A DNA stretch of 64,000 nucleotides, from positions 1,364,001-1,428,000 of the forward strand of contig CAWHBK010000002.1 in NCBI GenBank assembly GCA_963827605.1, in the 5' to 3' direction. The notes below the pieces were generated by a model. That model ran no database searches. It was not told the origin of the DNA and saw nothing but the letters and a program-made list of their open reading frames with translations. The position numbers and the translations under genes are program-made. The DNA comes from DSYU01 sp963827605 (GTDB taxonomy: Bacteria; Chloroflexota; Anaerolineae; Anaerolineales; Anaerolineaceae). This document shows, piece after piece, positions 49,118 through 57,548 of this stretch (its first letter is position 1; each line of letters starts with the position of its first letter).

Positions 49118-51935
49118 ATGCCTGCGCCTGTTTTGTCCACAAAACTATATATCCCCCCGATACGGCCCAACGCAGTCTCCCGCCTCCGCTTGATCGAGCG
49201 GTTGAACGGGGGGCTGCGTGCCACGCATGGCGTGACCCTCATCTCCGCTCCCGCCGGTTTTGGGAAAACGTCGCTTATCAGCGAATGGCTGGCCAGCGAA
49301 TGGATCAGAGCCTGCAACCTGCCGGCTGCCTGGCTATCGCTGGACGAAGGGGATAATGACCCCACCCGCTTTCTAACCTACCTGGTGGCGGCTTTTCAGA
49401 CGCTGGCACAGAAAAACGGCGAGGCTCCCATTGGCGCTGGGGCTTTGGCGCTGCTCCAATCCTCGCAGCCACCCGCACCAGAGTCGATTTTGACAACTCT
49501 GATCAATGAACTCTCGTCCATTTCGGTCAATTTCATCCTGGTGCTGGATGACTACCATGTGATCGATTCCCAGGCCGTCGATCAGGCTCTGACCTTCCTT
49601 GTCGAATACCAGCCCAGGTCGATGCACCTGGTGATCGCCACGCGCGAAGATCCGCCGCTGCCGCTGGCGCGCATGCGTGCCCGGGGCCAGCTGACCGAGC
49701 TGCGCGCCGTGGACCTGCGCTTCACCCCCACCGAAGCCGCCGAGTTCCTCAACCAGGTGATGGGCTTGTCCCTATCGGCGGAGGATATCGCCACGTTGGA
49801 AAGACGGACAGAAGGCTGGATCGCGGGTTGCAGCTGGTCGCGTTATCGATGCAGAACCGTCAGGATACCAGGAGCTTTATTCAGTCCTTCACCGGCAGTC
49901 ATCGTTTTGTGCTGGACTATCTGGTCGAAGAGGTTTTGCGCAGGCAGCCGGAACATGTCCGCAGATTTCTTGCTGCAAACATCCATACTCGATCGGTTAT
50001 GCGGCGCGCTGTGCAATGCATTGTGTTCCGCAGGAACACCGTGTTCCTACGGAACTGCGATCACCGACCGGGAAGATGGCAAAGCGATGTTGGAAACGCT
50101 GGAGCACGGCAATCTCTTCGTCATCCCGCTCGATGATCAGCGCCAGTGGTATCGCTATCATCACCTCTTCGCCGAAGTTTTGCAGACGTATTTGGACGAG
50201 GCGTATTCCGATCGGATCGCCCATGCTCCACCGGCGGGCGAGTGTCTGGTTCGAGCAGAATGATCTGCCGGCTGAGGCCATTCGCCATGCGCTGGCCGCA
50301 AGCGATTTTGAGCGAGCGGCAGACTTGATCGAACAGGTCTGGCTGGCGATGGATCTCAGTTACCAATCTGCCACGCTGGCTTGTCTGGGCAAAGGCACTG
50401 CCCGACGAGATCAGATCCGCGCCCGGCCGGTGCTGTGCGTTGGCTATGCCTGGGCGCTGCTGGCCGTCGGTGAAATCGAGGTCAGCGAAACCCACTTGCG
50501 GGATGCTGAACGCTGGCTAGAACCAGGAGAAAACCCGGCAGAGCATTCATCCACCAGGATGGTCGTTGTGGACAAAGCCGAGTTTCGGGTACTGCCCGCC
50601 TCGATCGCTGCCGCCCGCGCCTATCGCGCCCTGGCATTGGACGATATCCCGGCACGAAAATGTATGCGCGTCAAGCGCTGGCGCTTGTCCCAGATGATGA
50701 AAACATCCACCGCACGCAGGCGACAGCATTGCTGGGAATGGCTGAATATGCCGATGGTAATTTGCCTGCTGCCGAACAGCAATTCCTCAAGTTTCAGGCG
50801 ATGATGTGGCAGGCCAATGACATCGCCAATGCCATCAGCATCACCTTTATCCTGGCAAACATCAAGCTGGTCCAGGGCCGTCTTCAGGAAGCCGTCAGCG
50901 CCTACCGGCAGTCACTGAAACTTGCCGCGAATCGGGGCATGTTGTCTTTTCTCGGTGCATCCGATCTGTACCGGGGCCTGAGTGAACTGCTCTGCGAGCA
51001 GGGCGATCTGGAAGGCGCGGCACAACAGTTGCTAACGGCCCAGCAGCTGGGAGAACGGAACGCGCTCACCGGCTGGCCGCACCGCTTATGTGTTGCGCAG
51101 GCGCGCATGAAGGAAGCCCAGGGCGATGCGGCGGGCGCGCTCGCATTGCTGGATGAGGCAGAACGCCAGCACGTCCGTAATCCCTTACCCGATCGTCCGA
51201 TCGCGGCGTTGAAAGCCCGGGCGTGGGCCAGGCATGGAATGCTGACCGAAGCGCTGGTCATGGGTGCGCGAACAGAACCTTTCCCCAGACGACGATCTCA
51301 GCTACCTGCGCGAGTTCGAGCATCTCACCCTGGCCCGCGTGCTCATCGCCCGCTATAAAACCGGCCGGGCAGACGGCGATCTTCACGCGGCATTGGGTAT
51401 GCTGGCGCGCTTGCTGCAAGCAGCCGAAGCCGGCGGGCGAACTGGGAGCGTGATCGAGATCTTGATCGCTGCAGTCGCTGGCTCACCAAGCGCAAGGTGA
51501 CCAGCCGCAGGCGCTCGACGCGCTGGAACGTGCCCTGGCTCTGGCTGGACCGGAAGGTTATGTGCGCATCTTCGCGGATGAAGGCGAGGCAATGCGCGTT
51601 TTGATCGAAGCATTATCGCGCGACCAAAGACCCGTATTGAGCGGTTATGCGGCCAGGCTGCTGGCTGCATTTCCTCAGCCGGGAACGGCTTCAAAACCTG
51701 GCTTGACCGAACCTGAGGGGCAACCGGCGAAGACCATGCTGCTTGAACCTTTAAGCGAACGCGAGCTGGAAGTGCTCCGGCTGCTGCGCAGCGAACTCAG
51801 CGGCCCGGAAATTGCCCGAAGCTGATCGTGTCACTCAATACCTTGCGGAGCCATACCAAAAGCATTTTCACCAAGCTGGGGGTCAACAACCGGCGGGCGG
51901 CGGTCTGCCGCGGCGAGGAACTCCGTTTGATCTAG
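49118..51935 (+). CDS. MalT-like LuxR-family STAND regulator 2, many frameshifts
   Basis: Paralogue of regulator 1, about 938 residues after correction. MPAPVLSTKLYIPPIRPNAVSRLRLIERLN, Walker A SAPAGFGKTSL, Walker B FILVLDDYHVID, MHLVIATREDPPLPLARMRARGQLTEL, the QWYRYHHLFAEVLQTYL segment, TPR-like repeats, and the helix-turn-helix PLSERELEVLRLLRSELSGPEIA...SLNTLRSHTKSIFTKLGVNNRRAAV. The frame changes at least six times (near 49835, 49940, 50230, 50660, 51255, 51480, 51825). Protein similarity to regulators 1 and 3 continues across every break. Stop TAG 51933-51935. Confidence 0.85.
50026..50056 (+). repeat. Nested palindromic insert in regulator 2
   Basis: GTTCCGCAGGAAC (50026-50038) and GTTCCTACGGAAC (50044-50056) are each palindromic (5-3-5) and are reverse complements of each other with one mismatch. 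Same architecture as 44040-44082. Regulator 3 has one unit, GTTCCGCAGGAAC, at the homologous codons (58478-58490). Confidence 0.65.
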
Positions 51936-51958
51936 CCGGTTCGATGTCACCATTTCAG

Positions 51959-51998
51959 CCCTGGCAGGCGATTATATCCACCTGCCGGGGCTTTTTGT
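51959..51998 (+). terminator. Terminator after regulator 2
   Basis: CCCTGGCAGG (51959-51968) with CCTGCCGGGG (51981-51990; one G-U), followed by CTTTTTG. It corresponds to the terminator after regulator 1. Confidence 0.85.
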
Positions 51999-52010
51999 TT
52001 TCCGACAGCA

Positions 52011-52068
52011 ATCACCACATCGATCACATCATGTGGGGATGACGTATCACCACATGCGTTGCTATCCT
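52011..52068 (+). promoter_or_regulatory. Operator and promoter of cassette 2
   Basis: Arms ATCACCACAT (52011-52020) and ATGTGGGGAT (52031-52040) around the same CGATCACATC core as cassette 1. The first arm recurs as ATCACCACAT at 52046-52055. The -10 TATCCT is at 52063-52068, 22 nt after the repeat. GGGGATGA (52035-52042) matches most of the E. coli MalT box. Confidence 0.72.
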
Positions 52069-52109
52069 ATGCACAGATCGACAACCGAACGAATAGGAAG
52101 CACAAAAGG

Positions 52110-52367
52110 ATGCCCACACCCACTCCGGTTTATCAATATTACGAAATACGCCTCAAGGGACACCTGGATGCCCGGTGGGCCGAATGGTTTGATGGACTGA
52201 CGATCACGCTGGAGGAGAACGGCAGCACCCTCCTGAGCGGCCCGCTGGCTGATCAGGCCGCCCTGCATGGCATCCTCAAAAAAGTGCGCGATTTGGGCCT
52301 TACCCTGCTCTCCGTTAATTCCGCTGATCGAGACACCGAAACAAATCGCAAGGTGAAACCTGCATAA
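52110..52367 (+). CDS. Conserved small protein of the MalT-like cassette, copy 2
   Basis: 85 residues. YYEIRLKGHLDARWAEWFDGL, TITLEENGSTLLSGPL and DQAALHGILKKVRDLGLTLLSVN match copies 1 and 3. AGGAAG precedes ATG 52110. First gene after the cassette 2 operator, 145 bp before the membrane protein gene. Confidence 0.85.
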   Translation: MPTPTPVYQYYEIRLKGHLDARWAEWFDGLTITLEENGSTLLSGPLADQAALHGILKKVRDLGLTLLSVNSADRDTETNRKVKPA

Positions 52368-52512
52368 ATACGAAGGCGAAGCCATCTCGTTCCCAGGATG
52401 CGATTCGTTTAGGAGGTTCGCCAGACATAAATCCTCAACCCATTTTGACTCGTATCAAGCAGTCTAAATCAAAACAATTCATTCGGATGATTTCAAAAAA
52501 AAGGAGAAAAAC

Positions 52513-53211
52513 ATGAAAACCTTACAGAAAGTTGGCGGGATTGCAGCCCTGATCTGCGCCGGAACCTTCATCCTGGCAATGGGCCTGGTGGCCACCCTCC
52601 TGACCCCGATGCTCGACAGCTCTTTGCCTTATGACCAGTTCATGGCGTTCTACATCCCCCATCAGTCGCTCGTTTTTGTGTGGCATTTCAACATGTATCT
52701 GGTGAACGGTACATTCCTGGCGCTCCTGGTTCTGGCGCTTTATCAACAGCTCAAAACCAGCGCGCCAGCTCTGTCTCTGGCGGCCGCCTGCTTTGGACTG
52801 TTCTGGACGGGGATGGTCTTTGCCAGCGGCTTCATCTCCCTCTACGGCTGGCAAACCATCGACAGGCTCTCATCCACGGATCCATCACAGGCCGAAACGC
52901 TCCGGCTGGTGGTATACACCATTTCCACCGGCATCGATACCTCCGACCGCTTCCTGGGCTGTCTGTGGGTGCTGCTCACCTGTTGGGCCGCCCTGCGCAC
53001 CCGGCAACTGACCAGGCCGTTGAATACCCTGGGGCTGGTCATCGGAATTGCGGGCATCGTCAGTTCGATTTCCCCGGCGCTCACCGAGCTGGGAATCGCC
53101 TTTGGGGTGGGGGTCATCGTATGGTGGGTTTGGCTGGGGGTTGTGCTGCTGCGCGGCAAGGCGAACGAGGCAGCGGATAACCAGCTTGGCGTAACCGTTA
53201 CAGCGAGCTAG
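52513..53211 (+). CDS. Polytopic membrane protein, DUF4386-like
   Basis: 232 residues, six or seven hydrophobic segments: MKTLQKVGGIAALICAGTFILAMG and a C-terminal GIAFGVGVIVWWVWLGVVLL. It occupies the place that clear DUF4386 proteins have in cassette 3, and the N-terminal helix pattern is similar, but the family call is tentative. AAGGAG precedes the ATG. It lies 12 bp before the SDR gene in one operon. Confidence 0.75.
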   Translation: MKTLQKVGGIAALICAGTFILAMGLVATLLTPMLDSSLPYDQFMAFYIPHQSLVFVWHFNMYLVNGTFLALLVLALYQQLKTSAPALSLAAACFGLFWTGMVFASGFISLYGWQTIDRLSSTDPSQAETLRLVVYTISTGIDTSDRFLGCLWVLLTCWAALRTRQLTRPLNTLGLVIGIAGIVSSISPALTELGIAFGVGVIVWWVWLGVVLLRGKANEAADNQLGVTVTAS

Positions 53212-53223
53212 AGGAGGAGAAAT

Positions 53224-53913
53224 ATGAAGGTTTGCATCATTGGCGCCTCTGGAAAGCTCGGAAAGTACATGGTTCAGCACGCTCTGGGACGGGGTTATGA
53301 GGTGGTTGGGGTGTGCCGCGAGCGCAGCGTGAGCAAGCTGGATGCGCTCAAAGGGCGTATCACCATCGTGGCGGGCATGACCAATGACCGCGCAGGGATC
53401 CGGCGGGCAGTCGCGGGGTGTGAGGGCGTACTCACTGTGCTGGTCCCGTGGGGCGCTCAGCACTACGCCTCTGGGACTGCCCAGGCGGTACTCGATTTCG
53501 CCGAACCAGGCGCGCGCCTCATCTTCTCTTGCGGCTGGCACATCACACTCGACGGGCAAGATGTTTACTCGCGAACCTTCAAAACTGAGGAAAAGCTCGC
53601 CGGCTGGTTCGGAAGACTGACCCGTGTCATCGACATCGACGACCAGGTGGAAGCATGCCGGCGAGTGTTCGCCAGTAACACGCGCTGGACGGTTGTGCGG
53701 GGCAGCGACCTGGAAGAAGGCGAGAGCCAGGGACTGCCCGTTTGGAGCCGCCACGTTGGCGACCCGGTTCTCGCCAGCAACATCACGCGCCGCGTGGATT
53801 ACGCCCTGTTCATGGTGGATGCGCTAACCAATGACGCGCTCATCCACGAAGCCCCGGCGATTGTCGGCTGCTCCACGCCTTCGGCGCTGGCCTATACGAC
53901 TACACACAAATGA
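53224..53913 (+). CDS. NAD(P)H-binding atypical SDR protein
   Basis: 229 residues. The N-terminal Rossmann motif MKVCIIGASGKLGKYMVQHAL (GxxGxxG variant) and ERSVSKLDALKGRITIVAGMTND fit NmrA/NAD(P)H-binding proteins that act as reductases or redox sensors. No YxxxK catalytic pair is evident. GAGGAGGAG precedes ATG 53224. Operon with the genes on both sides. Confidence 0.82.
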   Translation: MKVCIIGASGKLGKYMVQHALGRGYEVVGVCRERSVSKLDALKGRITIVAGMTNDRAGIRRAVAGCEGVLTVLVPWGAQHYASGTAQAVLDFAEPGARLIFSCGWHITLDGQDVYSRTFKTEEKLAGWFGRLTRVIDIDDQVEACRRVFASNTRWTVVRGSDLEEGESQGLPVWSRHVGDPVLASNITRRVDYALFMVDALTNDALIHEAPAIVGCSTPSALAYTTTHK

Positions 53914-53927
53914 AATAGGAGAAAAAA

Positions 53928-54962
53928 ATGAAAGCCATTGTATACAGAGAATACGGATCGCCAGACGTTCTTCATCTCGAAGAGATCGCGAAACCTGCGC
54001 CGAAGGCCAACGAGGTTCTGATCCGAAACCATGCAACCACCGTCAACTTCGGCGATTTGATGGCGCGTAACTACCGGGCCATTTCTCCCCGCCAGTTCAA
54101 TATGCTGTTCCTATTCTGGCTGCTGGCGAAGATCTCTTTTGGCATCAACCGGCCCAAAAATCCGATCCTGGGCAGTGAGTTTTCCGGGGAAGTGGAAGCG
54201 GTCGGCAGCGCGGTGACGCGTTTCAAGCCAGGCGACCCGGTCTTTGGTTATCTCGGTGAAACCATGGGAGCATATGCGGAATATTTCTGCGTGCCTGAAA
54301 ATGGGGTGATGGCCATCAAACCGGCCAATATGACCTACGAGGAAGCCGCGGTGGTTCCCTATGGGGCGATCATGGCGTTACATTTGCTGCGGAAGGTCAA
54401 TCTCCAGCCGGGACAAAAAGTGCTGATCAACGGCGCTTCCGGCGGGATTGGGTCAGCCGCGGTGCAGATTGCGAAGCATTTTGGCGCAGAAGTAACCGGG
54501 GTCTGCGGCACCCCGCGCCTGGAATTTGTGAAATCCCTGGGTGCAGATCATGTCATTGATTACACCGTAGAAGACTTTACCCAAAATGGTGAAACCTATG
54601 ACCTGATCTTTGATATCCTGGGTAAAAGCTCCTTTACACGTGTTAAAAACTCGCTAAAACCAAACGGCATCCTTCTTTACGCCAGTTTCAAGATGAAACA
54701 GCTTGTGCAAATGCTGTGGACTTCCAGATCGGGCAGCGGCAAGCGGGTGATTTGCTCGATTTCGCCCGGAAGCCTGGAGGATCTCAACTCCGTCAAGGAG
54801 CTGATGGAAGCCGGGAAGATCAAAGCGATCATTGACCGGTGTTACCCGATGGAACAGGCTGCTCAGGCGCACCGTTATGTAGAAGAAGGACGCAAGCATG
54901 GAAATGTTGTAATAACGCTGGACCCCAATAGAAAAACTCCGATACTCCATTCAACCATTTAA
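53928..54962 (+). CDS. NAD(P)-dependent quinone oxidoreductase/alcohol dehydrogenase-like (MDR), copy 2
   Basis: 344 residues, paralogue of 47748-48734: MKAIVYREYGSPDVLHLEEIAKPAP, nucleotide motif GASGGIGSAAVQIAKHFGAEVTGVCG, and LGADHVIDYTVEDFTQNGETYDLIFD. No structural zinc cysteines. AGGAG precedes ATG 53928. Last gene of cassette 2; it ends 20 bp before the palindromic operator at 54982. Confidence 0.9.
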   Translation: MKAIVYREYGSPDVLHLEEIAKPAPKANEVLIRNHATTVNFGDLMARNYRAISPRQFNMLFLFWLLAKISFGINRPKNPILGSEFSGEVEAVGSAVTRFKPGDPVFGYLGETMGAYAEYFCVPENGVMAIKPANMTYEEAAVVPYGAIMALHLLRKVNLQPGQKVLINGASGGIGSAAVQIAKHFGAEVTGVCGTPRLEFVKSLGADHVIDYTVEDFTQNGETYDLIFDILGKSSFTRVKNSLKPNGILLYASFKMKQLVQMLWTSRSGSGKRVICSISPGSLEDLNSVKELMEAGKIKAIIDRCYPMEQAAQAHRYVEEGRKHGNVVITLDPNRKTPILHSTI

Positions 54963-54981
54963 GCTAACACTCCAATCCACA

Positions 54982-55020
54982 CCAAAGTGTCTGTCGGTGA
55001 CACTTTGGCACAGGTATAGT
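54982..55020 (+). promoter_or_regulatory. Palindromic operator and promoter before the lipoprotein operon
   Basis: Perfect arms CCAAAGTGTC (54982-54991) and GACACTTTGG (54999-55008), 7 nt apart. The -10 TATAGT is at 55015-55020, 10 nt after ACACT. The left arm and this spacing recur in the cassette 3 promoter (60509-60546), hinting at the same regulator. Confidence 0.72.
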
Positions 55021-55087
55021 ACCTATACACCAGGCAAGTCGTACAGACCGTTATCACTTGCCACTACGACAACAGAAAAAGGGAAAA

Positions 55088-55711
55088 ATGAAAAGAATCA
55101 TTCCATTCATAATCATATTGGTGGCACTGACAGCCTGCACAGCGTTCCAGGTCCAGACACTTGAACCTACTGGGACGGACATATCTCAGGTGAATATGCC
55201 AAATCCTGCCTCGGTCAATTGTACGCAGCAAGGGAACAAACTCGAAATTCACACGGCTGCCGATGGTAGCCAATCCGGAGTATGTGTATTTCCAGATGGC
55301 AGCACGTGTGACGAATGGGCCTATTTCCGGGGAGAGTGCGGCCCCGCTGCACAAGAAAGCCCAACACCTACCAGGGCCGTTGTACCAACCCAAAAAGCAA
55401 ATGGTGATGTCACCGAAGAACAAGCTTCAGGCGGTGACATGCCACCAAGCGCCACAGAAGAAATATCCAACTGGTGGGGCGTCATCAAGCGCACGCCTCC
55501 CGGTGCACAGTTTGATGACTACTTCGAACGGCAGGATTTAGGGCAAGAAATTTTCTATGGTATTGATTCAATGGACCCGGCGGTAAAGTCCCAGATCATG
55601 GCGCTGCGCGATAGCGGCAAGATTGTGCATCTTTATGGCACATTATTGAGCAATTTGCCTGACTACAACGGCTCGCAGATCCAGGTGGATCGCGTAACGG
55701 TTGAAGAGTAA
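55088..55711 (+). CDS. Lipoprotein with DUF333 domain
   Basis: 207 residues. The signal MKRIIPFIIILVALTAC has a lipobox LTAC. DUF333 follows (about residues 36-80): NPASVNCTQQGNKLEIHTA, SQSGVCVFPDGSTCDEWAYF and RGEC, a small cysteine-containing outer domain. Then a Pro/Thr linker and a C-terminal domain of about 85 residues (NWWGVIKRTPPGAQFDDYFERQ...) with no family I know. AAGGGA precedes the ATG. First gene behind the 54982 operator. Confidence 0.85.
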   Translation: MKRIIPFIIILVALTACTAFQVQTLEPTGTDISQVNMPNPASVNCTQQGNKLEIHTAADGSQSGVCVFPDGSTCDEWAYFRGECGPAAQESPTPTRAVVPTQKANGDVTEEQASGGDMPPSATEEISNWWGVIKRTPPGAQFDDYFERQDLGQEIFYGIDSMDPAVKSQIMALRDSGKIVHLYGTLLSNLPDYNGSQIQVDRVTVEE

Positions 55712-55735
55712 CGATTGGAGAGCTATTCAATTCTT

Positions 55736-56422
55736 ATGAAGGACCCTATGGAAAAGGAACTCATCGCAATTTTTACCAAAACAATGCATGCCCATTTCCC
55801 GATAAAAGCCAGCATCACCAAAGAGGTTTATTTGAATCGATTCAAAGCAATTTTAGCAAGAGAAATAATGGATGCCCCTGCGTTGGATATCGACCATGGG
55901 AATTTGGCGACCTATATCAAGCTAAGTGCTTTGATCATGGCAATGGTGAAACTGTACCAGGAACTCGGCTTGCGTGAATACGAGATTGGCGAATCCATCT
56001 ATCGAACAGCAGATGAATATTACCGCCTGTCCCCCATTCGAAAATGGATTCAAAATAAATTGTTTTTTTCGAGGCTGAACAAAAGACAAATTCTCAAAAG
56101 ACAGGAAATGTCAGATCAACTTGAAAAAGGAATAAATGGATTTAAGATCCAATATATTGAGGGAACGAATTAAAATGAATTTGGAGTAAATTATTTGAAG
56201 TGCGGAATTTGCGACTATTTCAAAAGAAAGAACATGTTCGAATTTGTGAAGTATTGCTGCCTGGTGGACTATGTCATTATGAAGAATATTGGCATAGCGT
56301 TTTCGAGAACAACCACGCTTGGGAACGGTGGTGAAAAATGTGATTTCAGATTCGCGAAGGAAGGAAAAATTGAGGAAGGCTGGCCGCCAACCAACCTGAA
56401 AGAATTTAACCGAAATGGGTAG
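55736..56422 (+). pseudogene. L-2-amino-thiazoline-4-carboxylic acid hydrolase-like protein split by one in-frame stop
   Basis: Two parts in the same frame, 55736-56173 and 56174-56422, separated only by TAA at 56171-56173. The first has the helical N-terminal half (MEKELIAIFTKTMHAHFPIKAS, ATYIKLSALIMAMVKLYQELG). The second has the cysteine motifs of the family: KCGICDYFK, YCCLVDYVIMKNIGIAFSRTTTLGNGGEKCDFRF. The stop may be a real nonsense mutation or an error. Reinitiation is also possible: TTG 56195 has GGAG 10 nt upstream and begins just before KCGIC. Start of the first part is ATG 55736; TTG 55715 and ATG 55748 are alternatives. Confidence 0.75.
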
Positions 56423-56467
56423 ACGCAAACGATAAAGCTTTTCCAAAATTTTTCAAGGAAATGGGCC

Positions 56468-56890
56468 ATGCATCTTTTTGTCAAACTTCTCGTAACGATT
56501 GGCAGCACAATCTCGGTTGGCTTTGGTATCTGGCACTTCTTTGTTCCCAAAGCATGGAACTGGTATTCCTACATGGATGCCAGGGCGACCGAGTTGATCG
56601 TCGCTGTTCGGGCGATTAATGTGTTCTTTTCGTTGTCCCTGGTATTGTTTGGAATATTGAATATGCTATTTATCTATGGAGGCAAGGCAAATCGCTATTC
56701 AACCATTGTCATGCTCGCGGCAACAAGTCTATTGTGGCTGGCGAGGGTATTCCTTCAGGTTATCTACCCACAAGGTTCGCTATATCCTGGGCTACAGTAT
56801 GGGATGTTGGCGGCATTTATATTTGTTTCGTTGTGTTATGTGATTTCACTGATGGTTACATTATTCAAAATACCGATGAAAAACATTTAA
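56468..56890 (+). CDS. Four-helix membrane protein
   Basis: 140 residues. MHLFVKLLVTIGSTISVGFGIWHFFVPKAWNWYSYM starts it; three further hydrophobic segments follow, ending MLAAFIFVSLCYVISLMVTLF. The GIWHFFVPKAWNWY part is reminiscent of DoxX-neighbour proteins, but I do not recognise a family with certainty. CAAGGAAATGGGCC contains a ribosome binding site before ATG 56468. Part of the lipoprotein operon. Confidence 0.7.
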   Translation: MHLFVKLLVTIGSTISVGFGIWHFFVPKAWNWYSYMDARATELIVAVRAINVFFSLSLVLFGILNMLFIYGGKANRYSTIVMLAATSLLWLARVFLQVIYPQGSLYPGLQYGMLAAFIFVSLCYVISLMVTLFKIPMKNI

Positions 56891-56908
56891 GATCAAGGAA
56901 AGAGAGCC

Positions 56909-57478
56909 GTGGATCCAAAAATTATCGTAATCATTGCTATCTCCTATTTATACGGGTTCTTTGAAGTTTTTATGAATCTCAGGCAAAGACGGAACGGCAA
57001 TGTAAAAACTTCAAGGGATAAAGGAAGTTTATGGTTGTTGTATGGTCTCATTACCGTTGGCTATGCTCTGTCCTTTGCGATCGGGGCAACAAAAATTGGC
57101 AGGATCTATCCCTGGAATACTTTTTTTGCCACCGGCATGGCCTTGTTTGCTATCGGATTCATGATTCGAATTTATTCCATCCTGACCCTGAAACAATACT
57201 TTACGTATTCCGTGGCAAAAGTGGAGAACCATATAATTATCGCAACTGGCCTGTACAAATTCATCCGGCACCCAGGGTATCTTGGGCAGCTCATTATTTT
57301 CATTGGAATTTCAACTTCAATATCCAATTGGTTATCCATGCTATTGATGATGATCCCTGTCACGCTTGGATACCTCTACCGGATCAAAGTAGAGGAAAAA
57401 TTTATGACGGAACAGCTTGGCGAAGATTATAAGAATTATCAAGAACGGACAAAGAAAATCATCCCCATTCTCTATTAA
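56909..57478 (+). CDS. Isoprenylcysteine carboxyl methyltransferase-like membrane protein
   Basis: 189 residues, start GTG 56909 after AAGGAAAGAG. Five membrane segments, and near the C-terminus the typical motif TGLYKFIRHPGYLGQLIIFIG and EEKFMTEQLGEDYKNYQERTKKIIP. ICMT-fold proteins transfer methyl groups (or belong to phospholipid methyltransferases) in the membrane. The acceptor is unknown. Confidence 0.85.
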   Translation: MDPKIIVIIAISYLYGFFEVFMNLRQRRNGNVKTSRDKGSLWLLYGLITVGYALSFAIGATKIGRIYPWNTFFATGMALFAIGFMIRIYSILTLKQYFTYSVAKVENHIIIATGLYKFIRHPGYLGQLIIFIGISTSISNWLSMLLMMIPVTLGYLYRIKVEEKFMTEQLGEDYKNYQERTKKIIPILY

Positions 57479-57514
57479 TTTGCGTTGGGCCTGAACAAAA
57501 ACGCCCCCGAAAAA

Positions 57515-57542
57515 TTGAATTGTAGGGGATGCGCTGTATACT
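57515..57542 (+). promoter_or_regulatory. Promoter of regulator 3; leaderless start
   Basis: -35 TTGAAT (57515-57520), a 16-nt spacer and -10 TATACT (57537-57542), which ends 6 nt before ATG 57549. No ribosome binding site. Confidence 0.68.
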
Positions 57543-57548
57543 TGATTT

